A stretch of DNA of 64,000 nt from Fonsecaea monophora (lineage: Eukaryota; Ascomycota; Eurotiomycetes; Chaetothyriales; Herpotrichiellaceae): positions 219,762 through 283,761 of the forward strand of contig NW_019173965.1 in assembly GCF_001642475.1 (NCBI RefSeq). Reading direction: 5' to 3'. Shown piece by piece: positions 43,411-54,764 of this stretch. The notes beneath the pieces were generated by a model. That model did not search any database, was not told the origin of the DNA, and saw only the letters and a list, made by a program, of their open reading frames with translations. Position 1 is the stretch's first letter, and each line of letters starts with the position of its first letter. The translations under genes and the position numbers were made by a program.

Positions 43411-45658
43411 TCAATAAATTGGTCTTCCCTCGTCCCACCGCCGGATCTCCAGATTCGAGTCCTCTTCCACCTTCACCACGCCGCTACCACGACTGCTGCC
43501 TTCTGCAGCCCTTCCATCTGTGATCAACCCCCCTGACCTCCGTCCCTCCAATCCAGGTGCCAGATCCAGAGGCCCAATCCACTCCCAAACCCGACTCCAC
43601 TCGCCCGTCTTTCCTCCTTCCCGAGTTGCTGCCCTCACATTCGAATTCCCTTCCACAATCTTCCTTACATTTTGCCACACGCGCTCGCGCTCTGAAGCAC
43701 TGAACACGTTCCGTAGCACATCATCCCGTAATTGGCCTACACTGATAAATGCTTCTGCGGCTCGTCCGTCTTGATGTAGAGCGGCTTGCGTGGCTAGTCT
43801 GTCCAACGTCGTGGCCACCAAGCGGGGAATTTGCGCCGTGGCTTGTTGGTGAGATATAATCTTGTTGCGACCGTAAACCAAGGCCGATGCAATCAGAATC
43901 AGAATTGCAATAGGGATTCGATTCTCTGTAAATGCTCGGACCAGCGATCGTCGGACGGCGCATGCGAAGGGGAGTCTGGCGAGGGAGGAAGATGAGAGGA
44001 CTGTTCGCCCGGATCTGCAAGTGTTGGGACATGCGAGCTTCAGTCAGTCAGCGATTCGCAAACAAAGAGCGAGAGCGATAAGATGTGCTGGGCAAAGGAT
44101 GTGGGATTCAACCATACCGATCTTGAGTGACCTCGACCTCGTCCCGCGCCTTGATATCCCCAAGGGCACCCCGCCAGAGCTCCTCGAATTCCTGCTCTGT
44201 CATTCCCTTCCTTCGTAACTTGGACACTGTTTGCTTGAGGTCCTCTTCCGCAATCTCCAATTTTGGCGCCGCGGATTTCGCTACTGTCTTGACAGTTTCG
44301 GTCTCCGTTGTAACAGGGACTGAAGAACTCGTCACATCACCTCCGCACTCGTAAGTCGCTCGCCTCTCGCGGAGTTCCTCGATGGCTCGATCTGCAACGG
44401 CCTTGATTCTCCTCTGCTTCTCGCTATCTGGTTCACAAGTCGGTGGCAGCGGGACGAGATTGTTCAAGCTCAAAGGATGAGGTTTGAGCACAAAGTCGCT
44501 TTCACATTCTACCTCCATGTTGGGGTAGCAGACTGCATGTTGCGGACAAGGCTCGCACTTTGGTTGCAGGTTCTCATGCACCCAGGCAGGAATGTGTGGA
44601 TTGGAGGCTAGTGACCAGTTCGGTTCGCCCACCCCGCAATAGCCAATGCTGATCTTCTCCTGCCGGTACCACGCACCCAGGGCGGCAAGGACGGTGGTGA
44701 TGACTGCTAGGGGAGCATTTCTCACGACTGCGTTCGTCTCCTTCTTCTTCTTCCGCCTCACAAGTGTTGAGGATCGACCCGGAACTACTTGTCCATTCCT
44801 CTCTTCTTCTGCCAGTTCACGTGCAGCATCAGGTGTAAACTCTTCCGTGACATCGATCCCGTCTTCGGCATCGGCACGTGCGATTTGAGACACCGGAAAC
44901 AAGACTTTCGAGCGCGTTGGTGTAACCTCTTCTGATTTGATGGTTGGCGAGCTTGTCTCCCGGCGTTTTGTGGTGCTCGCTGATGATAATGATTTTCGTG
45001 ACCGAGATGTCGACGGCTTGCGGTTATGCGACGCTGACGTCGGACTTGACCCCGACTGGAATGGATTCTCGTCGGAGAAAGGGCTTGTTTCTGCTCCCTC
45101 GACCGATTTCCTCTTGGACTTGGTATCTGGTCGTTCGATCTTAACGAAAGGTTCCTGGACAGCCTCAACGGGTGCGCTCTTTCTTTGTCTGCGGACCGTC
45201 GATTTCTCCACCTCTGGTTCCGTATCTGATGCGCGGGGTGTTCTGGTCGTACTCCTTCTACTGGGAGTCTTGGTTCGTCTGGCTGTCGATGGCACTGAGG
45301 CGGTGGCGGCGGAAGCAGAGAGGTCCGTTTTGCTTTTCCTACTGCGCGGCGTCTTCGGAGGCGGAGGAGGCGGCATCAACTGCTTGCCATCATCATCGTC
45401 ATCGTCAACTGGCCCTTCTTGACTGCTTGGAACATCCGTGATGCCTTTACTTGTGCGCCGGACTCTAGCTTGCGCCCGCAGTAGCTTTTCCCTCTGTGGC
45501 AAGACCTCTTGCTCCAAGATTTCTAGGAGTTGTCCTTTCTTTGCCGAGGACGGGTAATGCACATTTTGGGCGACAAGAATTGAACGGATGCGGGGGATAG
45601 TGAGGCTATGCAGGTCGAAACCCGGTTGAAGGTAGTATAGTTCGTCTTCCTCGGCCAT
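43411..45658 (-). CDS. src1: Inner nuclear membrane protein Src1/Heh (LEM-like, MSC domain)
   Basis: Exons 45658-44118 and 44014-43411 give about 714 residues. The start MAEEDELYYLQPGFDL is the first ATG. Order: a HeH/LEM-like helix-extension-helix at about 12-53 (IPRIRSILVAQNVHYPSSAKKGQLLEILE), a long basic Ser/Pro/Lys-rich nucleoplasmic linker, a first membrane span near 315-335 (NAPLAVITTVLAALGAWY), a cysteine-containing luminal domain (CGVGEPNW, CEPCPQHAVCYPNMEVECES), a second span (RIPIAILILIASALVYG) and the C-terminal MSC domain with GQLRDDVLRNVFSASERERVW and VRKIVEGNSNVRAATREG. Src1/Heh1 anchors chromatin (rDNA, telomeres) to the nuclear envelope and works with ESCRT-III in nuclear pore quality control. 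The intron (44117-44015, GTATGG...CAG) lies between the luminal domain and the second span. Confidence 0.94.
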
Positions 45659-46278
45659 GGTTACGACGATGGCCACCACCGGTCAGCGCAAGACCCAGAC
45701 CAAGACCACCTGCACCCGAAAGTAAGGGTAATTCGGTTCAGGAGAATTTGCCTCAAGGGGCAAGTTGGACAGGGCAGCACGAAGAGGGGTTTATAGAATA
45801 AAGTGGACAGGTTGCTTCGTGAACGGGCAACGGGGGGCAATACAATATGGGACAGGCAAGAAACAAGTTCAAAGATTGTAAACAATGGCGCAGTGGGGGT
45901 GTGAGAGCATCCACCTCAAAAATTGGTTCAAGCTGCCTTGGTGGTAGATTTCAACCAATCAAATTCTGCGCAGCCCCATGTATGTCATGTGACATGAATC
46001 ATCCCTGTGGCAATACAAACAACAAAACCACATCGGCACACTGGCTTGTCCTCGTCTCGTGACCAAAGTAGAATCTGTTTATTGTTCAAACGAGTCTCGG
46101 ACTCTCTCTAGAGTAGTGTCATCTTCCAGATCCTCGTCTTTACCAAGACAGTAAGAAAAGTTGAGTTGCATAGCCAACATCATGTAAGTCGTGATCCATA
46201 CTCATACAGTGCAATGCCATCCCATCGCCGATGCATAATGCCGTAAAAGCTTGTCATATCATGATATGTCCTGATATC
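45659..46278. other. Promoter region of src1 and 3' end of the 46.3-47.9 kb gene
   Basis: About 620 bases between two minus-strand genes. No domain is found in the short frames. The region just upstream of src1 is C/G-mixed with no clear core element. Confidence 0.5.
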
Positions 46279-47910
46279 CTACACTTCACCCCAGGCCCCA
46301 CCACTTGCCAGAATGCTCCCGCTGCCGACGCTTCCTCCAATGTCCCAGTAGTTTCGACTTGAGCCGCTTTTCGCCAGGGACGCTTTCCTGCTGCTCCGCA
46401 CGCTCTCGCTCGCGCAGCTACTTGCAGGTCGTCTGATGCTTGCCCTGGACTCACGTCGCAAGCGCGCAGGAGACCGCTGAGCCCGCGCAACCAGAGGATG
46501 GTGCTGGCGTATGATGGCCGTTCTCGTAGCGGCGTCTTCGAGCGGTTGTCTTGAGGCCTGAGGAGACTGAGCAGACGACCTGATTGCAAACCGGTCTTTG
46601 AGGTAGCGAAACACCATCTTCAGGTCAAGCTCTCGCTCCCAATATTCTCTTTCTCGCTGAAGGCTCATGGATGAATCGAGCGGCGATGTGGTAGAGACTG
46701 GCTCTTCCTCGAAACCCCAGTTCTCAGCATGCGCCGCGTCACGGACGGTTGGTGGAAAATTAGGCGTCATGCCAGATGAGATGGTGGTTTTGGCGGGGAT
46801 TTCCTCACTGGTTGGCAGTGAAATCTGGGGTTTGGGTCGAGCCGCGGAGACTGGCATGCCGGCATAATCAGGGCTACGGGAGTAAGCGGTGAAGGCTCCT
46901 GGATGTGGTGACAGTTGATGTACAAATACGCCCAATTCGCGGGCGATGCGTTGAAGGAGCTTGTCCCTCCACGTTGAGTCCTCCACAGACGGCCCTTCCG
47001 ATGGTAGTTCAGGTATAGGAGGTAGAGCATGGCTGGAGGATGGCCGGCTCTCGTAAGCCTCGTCGGGAAGGCTCTCCCCAAATATTACCGACAGAAGCGG
47101 TTCATCAATGCCGATAACATCTCGGATAAACTTTTTCGTGATGCGGCGCCAGAAAGGCTCTGAGGCCTCGGGTTCTGCGGCTGGTCTGGATAGATAGTCG
47201 CTCTGCTTCGGTGTTGTTCCGAGCAGATCCTCATTGATAGATGCCAGTGTCTCTTGGTAACTGGACTGGCGAGATCCCCTCCTCAGTCGTCGTCTAGTTT
47301 CCCGTTCCACCTCGTCCATCAATGCTTGACTTTGTTCCATGCGCCACTTCTCTATCCGCATGCGCTTCTCCTCGCTCGCCTGCGCTTCGATCTCATCGAT
47401 TGTATCAAGCCTCCTCTGCACGCTAGAAGGCCGCCGGTGATGTCCGTCGTATTTTCGTTTTGGGTTGTATGCCTCATGCTGCCATAATTGTTCAAGGACT
47501 GGAGGACTGGAGGCAGGGAAGGTGCCCAGACCGTCATGAGTTGGCAAGACTGCGCCCTGGGTCTGGTTGGAGATGGTTGGGTACAAAGGGGGTTCTCTGA
47601 AAGCATGTAATCCATCGTCTAGGCTGTCGAGTTCACCATCTTCCGTGACTTCTTCGTCAAAGACGGAAGACTCAAGTCTACCGGACCGTCCAGCAGTGTT
47701 GAGTGATATATCGCTTACTCTTGATACCCCCGCAGTCTGACTAGTATGAGTGCGGGTGATGGTTGATTCTGCAGTGCTCGGAGAGAACAGGACCCATTCC
47801 TGGGAATCTTCTACTGTCGAGCGTCGTAATTGGGTCTGAGAGGAAGAATCCTGAGATTGATTCGCATTAATGAGAATTGGCCGCGGTGCGGCGGATTGTT
47901 GGAAGGCCAT
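46279..47910 (-). CDS. Conserved fungal protein of unknown function with acidic/basic modules
   Basis: A single exon of 543 residues from ATG 47910. I do not recognise the family. Visible parts: a Ser/Thr-rich N-terminus with an acidic patch (FDEEVTEDGELDSLDDG, about 84-100); a charged helix at about 163-212 (RRLDTIDEIEAQASEEKRMR, then KWRMEQSQALMDEVERETRR) likely to be a coiled coil; a conserved-looking core at about 251-280 (EPFWRRITKKFIRDVIGIDE, then PLLSVIFGES); a second core with WRDKLLQRIARELGVFVHQL; an amphipathic helix REREYWERELDLKMVFRYLK; and a basic Ser/Arg-rich tail. No signal peptide or membrane span. The hydrophobic core flanked by disordered modules suggests a scaffold or adaptor, but this is inference. 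Next upstream on the same strand is rpl10, 1.6 kb away. Confidence 0.7.
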   Translation of the reverse strand: MAFQQSAAPRPILINANQSQDSSSQTQLRRSTVEDSQEWVLFSPSTAESTITRTHTSQTAGVSRVSDISLNTAGRSGRLESSVFDEEVTEDGELDSLDDGLHAFREPPLYPTISNQTQGAVLPTHDGLGTFPASSPPVLEQLWQHEAYNPKRKYDGHHRRPSSVQRRLDTIDEIEAQASEEKRMRIEKWRMEQSQALMDEVERETRRRLRRGSRQSSYQETLASINEDLLGTTPKQSDYLSRPAAEPEASEPFWRRITKKFIRDVIGIDEPLLSVIFGESLPDEAYESRPSSSHALPPIPELPSEGPSVEDSTWRDKLLQRIARELGVFVHQLSPHPGAFTAYSRSPDYAGMPVSAARPKPQISLPTSEEIPAKTTISSGMTPNFPPTVRDAAHAENWGFEEEPVSTTSPLDSSMSLQREREYWERELDLKMVFRYLKDRFAIRSSAQSPQASRQPLEDAATRTAIIRQHHPLVARAQRSPARLRRESRASIRRPASSCASESVRSSRKASLAKSGSSRNYWDIGGSVGSGSILASGGAWGEV

Positions 47911-49545
47911 GTTTCCCTACCCGCGGAGGTACGGGTGGGCCGTGCTACAGAGAGCACGAGAATGGCCGCTATCGTAGGATCGAACTGGGAAGGGTGATGG
48001 TGATGGTAAGGGAGAAAAGAGTCAATTGACAAAGGATTGGGTTGGTATTGTGTCGTCAATCTTCTTTGTCTCCGATGGCGTGTTCGTGACTGAGTCGGAA
48101 TCACAAAAGGTGGAGGTCCAGCTCCGATCAAGGAGATGCGCGAATGATTTGGATGCTCCTTTCGGGAAACTCAATGCCGCAAAGTCGTTGATGATAATGA
48201 TGAGACTGGAATGCAAAATGGACAACGAGGATTATCAGTATCGACACTATTAGACGAAATAACGGGTGTAAGGTATAAAGGGGTAAAGGGGTGTTGGGCA
48301 TAGGAAGCGGGCAATCAGGTTGTAACGGTTCCTTTCAACCTTTGCAGGTGTCGGGTGAGTGACACGTCAAGGCGAGTAATCGACAGATAGAGCAGCCAGT
48401 GTGCCAGTGGTGCCAGTGGTGGCAGAAGGCCAATAGTCGGAGAAGCCAGCCGCAGGGTTGACAGCATGACCTGAGCTGCGGGCTGCAGGCGTATGCATGA
48501 CGAGATTCAAGATTTGGCCGGGAGGCCATCATCGTTATCATAGGGCCTTGCAGGGACCATGAGCCTGTCCAACATTCCGCTCCCGGCCTAGCCTCCCCAT
48601 CCTCTCTGCCGCGTTTGGCTGAAGAGATACAGTTGAACCCCCGAGATCTCCTATCTGCCGCCTAAACATACAACTCTCACCCTCCCTCCCAGTTCCATTC
48701 AACCCAAGCCAAGTTTGTTACGGACCCAGGCGGCCCTTCTGACTAATGGACTTCCCGGAAAACCACGCGACCTCTGTGAGAAATCTCGCCAGTTTCGCCC
48801 TTCATGGCGTATCACCAGTCTGCTACAATAATGACAATGTTGCCTCGAAGTGAAATGGCTTATGATTACAACTACGGCATGAGGGGCGAAAGACTCCTGG
48901 TAAATTTACCCCTGTTGTTCTCACAGCCTTCTGCTTTTAGGCACGCAATCTGACAGTCGGATTGTGGCATATTGCGTGGTGAACTGGAATCATGCACAGC
49001 CGGACAACGGTCGCCGTTCGGGAAATAATCAGGCTAGCCTGGGAAGAGCACCAGGTTCTTGTATTGCCACTCACGCCCTGTCGTCACTTTTGGGTCCATG
49101 GTAGCCAGGGTCAGGGCCAGGAATAGTATTACATATTACCTCAGTAGTACCAGGGGCAGCATCAACAGGGAACTTTGTCAGTTCCCATTTCTACAGGGAC
49201 TCGGTACATACCATCACGTTCAACAGTCGTAGGAAGACTAGGAAGTTGTTGAGGCACATTTAGTAGATTGAACAAATAGGTCCATCTCATTGTATCGAAG
49301 TCCTTCATTTCGCGTCTATCATGAGCGCAAGTACCTGAGAGTACTCGGTACTTCTTGTGTTCCGACGACGCCCGTTCTGCCGAGCGAAGGGCGCGTTTTC
49401 ATTCCGGACAAAGAATCACGCTGAGACGTGCAATACTGTTGTCCAGCCGATACCTTCGTTCCGTAGTACCAAAACTACTCCAGTATTCCACTTGTGACCT
49501 CTGCATATGCATCTTCCTTTCACATCTCAAGCCAAAGCATCAAAT
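47911..49545. other. Intergenic region between the unknown gene and rpl10
   Basis: About 1.6 kb carrying the promoter of the 46.3-47.9 kb gene and the 3' end of rpl10. Short repeats of CCAGTGGTG type occur near 48400-48425. No frame over 75 codons lies wholly inside, and no gene is supported. Confidence 0.55.
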
Positions 49546-50337
49546 CTATGCCTCTGCTGCGATCTCGCTGCCGCCCTCGTACGCGCCGGGGAATCGTTTC
49601 ATGTTCTGCTCAATATTGCCCTTGTTCCTCAAGAATTGGACATATGCACCATCGATCAAAACACGGCCCTCTTGCTTCAACTTGACGTACTCCTCACGTC
49701 TCAAGGGAGTGAAACCCCAGTTCTTGCTGACGATGATCTTTTGGCGACCAGGGAACTTGTACATGGAGCGTCGTAGAGCCTCGATAGCGGTGGCACGGTG
49801 GGCGTCTCGGGTTCGGACCGACAGAAGAATTTGACCGATATTGACACGGGCGACGGTGCCGTTGGGCTTGCCCCAAGCTCCTCTCATTCCAGTCTGAAGT
49901 CTATCGGCGCCGGCGCAGGACAACATCTTGTTGATGCGGACAACGTGGTAGGGATGGGCACGGACACGGAGATGGAAGCCTTCTTTGCCTGCAATCTTGA
50001 CGAGATACCTGATGCCTCCGTTAGTGAAACTCTCCTTTTTCTTTGAACGTAGTTGTCGACGTACTTGTTGGCGCAGATACGGGCCGCTTCGAGTGCTTCG
50101 GAACTCAATTGTTCGTACTCATTGGAAACCATGTGCACGCAGAGAGGAAATTCGTCGACATTGGCACGCTTTCGTCCCAGATCGAAGATACGGATCTTGG
50201 GGTCAGGTACACCACGGTTGAATCGAGACTTGGGGTAGGGCTGCAGCGTGTTAGCACATCAATCGCACATTGGCACAAAATTGTCTGCCCACCTTGTTCT
50301 TGCAATATCTGTAGCATCTCGCTGGTCTTCTGGCCAT
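49546..50337 (-). CDS. rpl10: 60S ribosomal protein L10 (uL16)
   Basis: The exons are 50337-50293, 50240-50065 and 50008-49546, giving about 227 residues (family about 213-221). The first exon encodes MARRPARCYRYCKNK, the second begins PYPKSRFNRGVPDPKIRIFD, and the third begins after splicing at NKYLVKIAGKEGFHLRVRAH. Intron 2 starts GTACGT and both junctions rebuild continuous family sequence. The product is the uL16 protein of the large subunit, a component of the P-site side and of the last cytoplasmic maturation step, in which Sqt1 loads it. The RMRGAW-type loop near the peptidyl-transferase side is present as TGMRGAWGKPNGTVARV. It is adjacent to rpl30, same strand, 547 bases apart. Confidence 0.96.
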
Positions 50338-50884
50338 CTTAACGGTTGTTTAGGGGGATTAGCACTTCTTGCGAACGAGATGGTCTGAGGGAAGAAGTTG
50401 AAGAGTCGACGATGAACTTTGTAGGTTGCGCACCGAACTTGATTTCAAATCGAATGCCAAGACCATCCGCCACCAAGAAACCAAGAAAGAAACAATCTTG
50501 CCCTAATTCCCGATCCGGAAGCCACTAATTCCGGGTGTCATTGTCTGACACAATTACATCTGCTCTGGCACCCTAGATTCAGGCATCTACTCTGTCAGAC
50601 CTGATATTTATGGTCTTGTCTGGCCGTACACAAAATGAGTCACTGCAAGGGGAAAAGAGGCAACATCGGTATTTCATTATCTTGTCTGCTACTTGTGGAC
50701 CGATAGAGCATGGTGGCCCTGTCTATTTTGTGGTGATTTATCGGCCTGGGCAAATCCCATATATGAGGGCACATGTTCCAGGGAAGGCTTCATCTCATTG
50801 TCGTGCCGTCTGCGCCTTGGACGGCCAGGGTATCATAACATGGGATACATGCACTTTTTGCCATCGTGCACTGATGTACGAGGT
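50338..50884. promoter_or_regulatory. Promoter region of rpl10 and 3' end of rpl30
   Basis: The 547 bases lie between the rpl30 stop and the rpl10 start. Plus-strand frames here are short and domain-free. I recognise no named ribosomal-protein promoter box. Confidence 0.5.
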
Positions 50885-51359
50885 TTATGAGGCGGCACCC
50901 AGGATATCAGAGTCGCCGGCATCGAGAACAGCCATGGTGGAGCAGCGGTAGAGCTTTCCGCAAGCAGTGCCCAGTTCAATCTACAATTGTTCGGGGTAAT
51001 ATTAGCCAATGTTCCCTCCAAAGCTCTGGGGAGCTTCTTCTCAGGGTCTTCCTTGTGAAGCTGTACTCACATTGTTTCCAGCAAAGTGGTGGACATTTGT
51101 CTTTGAGAGCATGGAGTAGTACTCAAGTTCGCTCTTGCGGAGAGGAGGAGTATTGCCAGCAATGATGACCAGCTTGGCCTTTCCGGATCGAAGGCATTTG
51201 AGAGTCGACTTGTAACCGAGAGTGACTACATCGATCAGTTAGATGTGCACAAAGGCATTTGATTTTTAGAGCCGCAAACTCACCTTTGCCAGACTTCATC
51301 ACAAGCGCCAGGCGCGAGTTGATGCTGTCGGTGGTCTTCTTCGCCTTCTTTGGTGCCAT
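50885..51359 (-). CDS. rpl30: 60S ribosomal protein L30 (eL30)
   Basis: The exons are 51359-51284, 51225-51071 and 50980-50885, giving about 108 residues, normal for the family. It begins MAPKKAKKTTDSINSRLALV; exon 2 starts VTLGYKSTLKCLRSGKAKLV and contains the L7Ae-type RNA-binding core IIAGNTPPLRKSELEYYSML; exon 3 gives IELGTACGKLYRCSTMAVLD, ending AGDSDILGAAS. Introns are short (58 and 90 nt) and GT-AG, with frame kept at both joins. eL30 binds kink-turn RNA in the large subunit, and in budding yeast represses its own splicing; whether the same loop exists here is unknown. Divergent from the coiled-coil gene across a 744-base region. Confidence 0.96.
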
Positions 51360-52103
51360 CGTTGCGCTCTACCAGATTTGACAGTAGGAATGACTGAATG
51401 ATGCGCTCCGGCGGTTGTGTGGTGTTGGTGATGAGAAAACAAATTCAATCCATTAGCATGCTAGAAAATGTATCCGCTGTGGGAAGTTGTTCTTGGCAAA
51501 GCCAAGCACGTGAGACAGCCTTTGCCAACTGGAAGCGATGGTACCTAGTAGGATGTTCATGGCCCCTGGCCACTGCTGGGTTTTAACCAGGCGGACCCCG
51601 GAACCTCCCTCTCGCGGGCATCCTGCCAACTGCGGCAATGCGAGCAAGGGCCGCCTTTGGGCTGTCTCTAGCAACGCGAGGCTCCGCCGTTGCTCCTTCT
51701 GTTACCATTCCGGAGATTTCGATCAGGGCATGTGCACGCATGTTTGGATAATTGTTGGACATTGCCCATTCCCGCTGAACGGAGTATTCCAGTAATCAGC
51801 TGGCCGGTACTTTGCCTCTTCATTCCAACATCATCCTGCATTGGTTCCAAAACACCACCCATCATATCTGCACCAGCTGAACACCGTCGTCATTCATCAC
51901 TGAGGCGCAGGCTCGCTTCCTGACCAATACCTGTGGCCACCTCCTGCGCAGCCAATACCACCTGCACACCCTCGACTATTTATGTTGCAGTCGAAAACAA
52001 CCTCCCGATCAATCCATTCAGCGGTCCGCCCTCTGCCGCATTGCCTGCAAGTCTCAACGCGTCTCAACTGCTTGGCCAAAACTCTGCGAAGCTGCAATCC
52101 AGT
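51360..52103. promoter_or_regulatory. Shared divergent region of rpl30 and the coiled-coil gene
   Basis: A 744-base region between outward-facing starts. The coiled-coil frame is open back to 51933 without an ATG, so a 5' leader or small upstream exon is possible there. The segment near 51570-51680 is GC-rich. Confidence 0.5.
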
Positions 52104-53978
52104 ATGGCTACTCCCAACTCCAAAGCACCACTGTCCAATCCAGCGAACACTCCTCCATCTCGTCGCAACCCCAACGACAATAGTCCCAACAGGCCAGGGG
52201 TTGGAAGTTCTGTACCAGCAAGTACAGGAACCGGCCTTGCACGAACTCCGTCGCTCCGGCAGACCCGTCCCTTGAGGAAAACGCCCAACCGGATGAGCAC
52301 ATCTTTTATTGGCTCTATCGATCAGGACCAAGAGGACGAAGAGGCAAAGTCTGCCAATGTAAAATTGATCAAAGATTTGCAAGAGCAAGTACAGCGCGCT
52401 GAGCAGGCGTCGGAGCGATACAAAAAACAATTGGAAGTGATGCAACAACGGCTGGATGAGACCTCGCAAGCGCAGATGGCGTTGGAAGAACGCGACCTAC
52501 AAAAGCAAACGGAAAGGGACCGTTTGAAAGCGGAGATCAGAGACCTCAACAGACAACGCCGAGAGCTTGAAATTGAACATGAGGAGCACCAGCAGCTCTT
52601 TCTTCAAGAACGAGAACGACAAATGAAGAAGGAGGCGGAGCAACAAGCCACCATTAACAGACTCAATGAAGCTTTGCGCTTGCAGGGCACTGAAAGGTTG
52701 AACGCAAGCCGAAGCGCAGGCATGGCTGAGTTTCAGGCGGCGGACGCAAAAACTGACGGAGATGGCTCTCGATCAGAACATGCGGCGAACTTGGCTCATA
52801 GCCTGCAACAGAAAGATGAGACAATCAATGCTCTGCGCTTAGAGCTGGCCGAGGCACATCTGAAATTGACGCAACAAGAACACGTAGGAGACGGACGTCT
52901 CCTGGAGCTGGACCAAGCGATTTCAGAAATGAAGATGCAGAATGCCAAACTCAAAGAGGAAAATGAAAGCTTCCAGATGCTTTTGAGCGAGAAGACGCTC
53001 AAAGGCACGTTTATGCACCATGAACACACATACGACGAGCCGAGCGCAATGAGCACGTTGGCAGAAGAGCTCGAATCCAGCGAGGCGCAGGAGAGCACTG
53101 ACGGTCTGAACGAGGTGTACAAGAAACTAGAAGGAGAAAATAAGTCACTGAGAGATCAAAACAAGGCTCTCACATTATACATCGACAAAATCATCGGGCG
53201 GTTACTATCGCACGAAGGGTTCGAGCATATCATTCAAGATAAAGATGATGCGCATCCGGCTCCCACAAAGTCATACACGGAGAAGGCGTTGCCTGCAATA
53301 CCAGATCAGCAAGCAGCCGGCTCCTCGACCGTGGCGGGGGTAGCTACCGGCTTGCTGCAGCGAGCGAGATCTGTTGTTTCACGGCCAGGGGCCAAAGCTC
53401 GGCCAATGTCTTATGCACAACCAGCGTCGACGGGCCCTACAGCAAATGAGAATCCAGATACTGCGCCCAGTATCCCGCTGAACCGCGGACATCGCAGAGC
53501 GAGATCTGATCAGGCGCAGGCTGACATGGCGGCTGCGGCAGTGGTTCAACAGATGAATCGTGGATCTCCCATGAGGACTGCTTCTGGAAATCCAATGAGC
53601 CCGGGCATTCGACCACTCAGTCCACAACTGCCTCAAGGACGCACATCATACTTTGGTGGCCCTTCCAACTCTACAACTACACGAACTCCATCTGCCTCCG
53701 GCACGCGTGGAGGTAGTTCTGCAAACAGCATCACCAGTGATTCACATAGCGACGAGCAACGGTCGACAACCGATGCTGGCTCGATGACCGCACAAATGAG
53801 TAGAGAGACACAGGTTCAAGGGAGTATTCCGGGAGCGGTGATGAAACAGAACCAGCTGAGGCCACTACGATTAGTGCAAGAGCAGACAGCCTCTGAAGAA
53901 GAGATGCAGAAACGAGCGAACAGAAATTCCGTTTGGGGCTGGTTCCGGGGGAGCACGATTGAGACTCAAGACGAGTAA
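52104..53978 (+). CDS. Long coiled-coil protein of unknown function
   Basis: A single exon of about 624 residues from ATG 52104 (MATPNSKAPLSNPANTPPS). It resembles filamentous-fungal proteins loosely annotated as 'M protein repeat' proteins, a name reflecting coiled-coil character, not homology to bacterial M protein. Residues 1-75 are Pro/Ser/Arg-rich with a TPSLRQTRPLRKTPN motif; about 79-230 and 235-400 are heptad-rich coiled coils; a conserved-looking segment runs ENKSLRDQNKALTLYIDKII then GRLLSHEGFEHI; the remainder is disordered Ser/Pro-rich. The C-terminus ends with a compact hydrophobic motif, RNSVWGWFRGS, that may be a docking site. No membrane span. A cytoskeletal or polarity scaffold is a reasonable guess but unproven. 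Confidence 0.75.
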   Translation: MATPNSKAPLSNPANTPPSRRNPNDNSPNRPGVGSSVPASTGTGLARTPSLRQTRPLRKTPNRMSTSFIGSIDQDQEDEEAKSANVKLIKDLQEQVQRAEQASERYKKQLEVMQQRLDETSQAQMALEERDLQKQTERDRLKAEIRDLNRQRRELEIEHEEHQQLFLQERERQMKKEAEQQATINRLNEALRLQGTERLNASRSAGMAEFQAADAKTDGDGSRSEHAANLAHSLQQKDETINALRLELAEAHLKLTQQEHVGDGRLLELDQAISEMKMQNAKLKEENESFQMLLSEKTLKGTFMHHEHTYDEPSAMSTLAEELESSEAQESTDGLNEVYKKLEGENKSLRDQNKALTLYIDKIIGRLLSHEGFEHIIQDKDDAHPAPTKSYTEKALPAIPDQQAAGSSTVAGVATGLLQRARSVVSRPGAKARPMSYAQPASTGPTANENPDTAPSIPLNRGHRRARSDQAQADMAAAAVVQQMNRGSPMRTASGNPMSPGIRPLSPQLPQGRTSYFGGPSNSTTTRTPSASGTRGGSSANSITSDSHSDEQRSTTDAGSMTAQMSRETQVQGSIPGAVMKQNQLRPLRLVQEQTASEEEMQKRANRNSVWGWFRGSTIETQDE

Positions 53979-54764
53979 AGAGCAGTTTAGCTGAGGATGG
54001 ACATGTAAGTGGATAGACTCTAGACTAAGCCTTAAGACCTTTGGAATGACCGCCCTGGGCGGGCTGGGGAACAATCCACGGACGACCAGTGTTACAAGAA
54101 GCATCGAGTTCGAGATTGAGCTGGCGTGGCTGGTTCCCTTCGAGTGGCTACACGTTGTCTGACCGTGGATTGGTGCCCTCTCCTAAGAATAATTCTGCGT
54201 GGACGAGGAAATCAGCGTCTGTCAGACGTAAGTCTTTTTTCGAAGGTGCGGCTTTGCCCAATGTGGGCATCCGCTTCCCGGGACGCCGCCCCGAGTCTTT
54301 TCTGACATGCGCGAATTCTGTGTTTCGTCTGTTCACGACTGCGCTTTCTCCCATCCAATTCGAGGACCTTTTCCCATGTCGCTCTGGTTGTCTCCAGTAT
54401 TTACCCCTTTGGCGGGCTTCTAGGACTCCACTTCGACCCATTCCCACCTCTACGGGCCATTTGACGGCGGTACAGGTGTAAGTTACGATGACGATGCAGT
54501 CCCCATTGGAGGAATGGGCGGGGTGGGCAAAAAAAGTTGGTACAACAAAGCAAAGGGCGTCGAGTCACCATTGCCTCCCGCTCCCCTTCAGCGTCTTCAC
54601 CTTTTGACAAAACCGTCACGTAGATTTCGTGCTCCCTAAGATACTCTCTTGATTTCCTTCTGCCTCTTTCTTTCTGCCGAATCTACCACTTTGAGTGACA
54701 TCGATAACTTTACCCCTCCAGCTACATATCGACACAGCCCCTCACCGCATCGACGTCGTCTAAA
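53979..54764. other. Intergenic region before the histidine phosphatase
   Basis: About 790 bases: 3' end of the coiled-coil gene and promoter of the phosphatase gene, same strand. The frames at 54089-54481 (both strands) have no domain. A CT-rich leader runs from about 54650 to the ATG. Confidence 0.5.
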
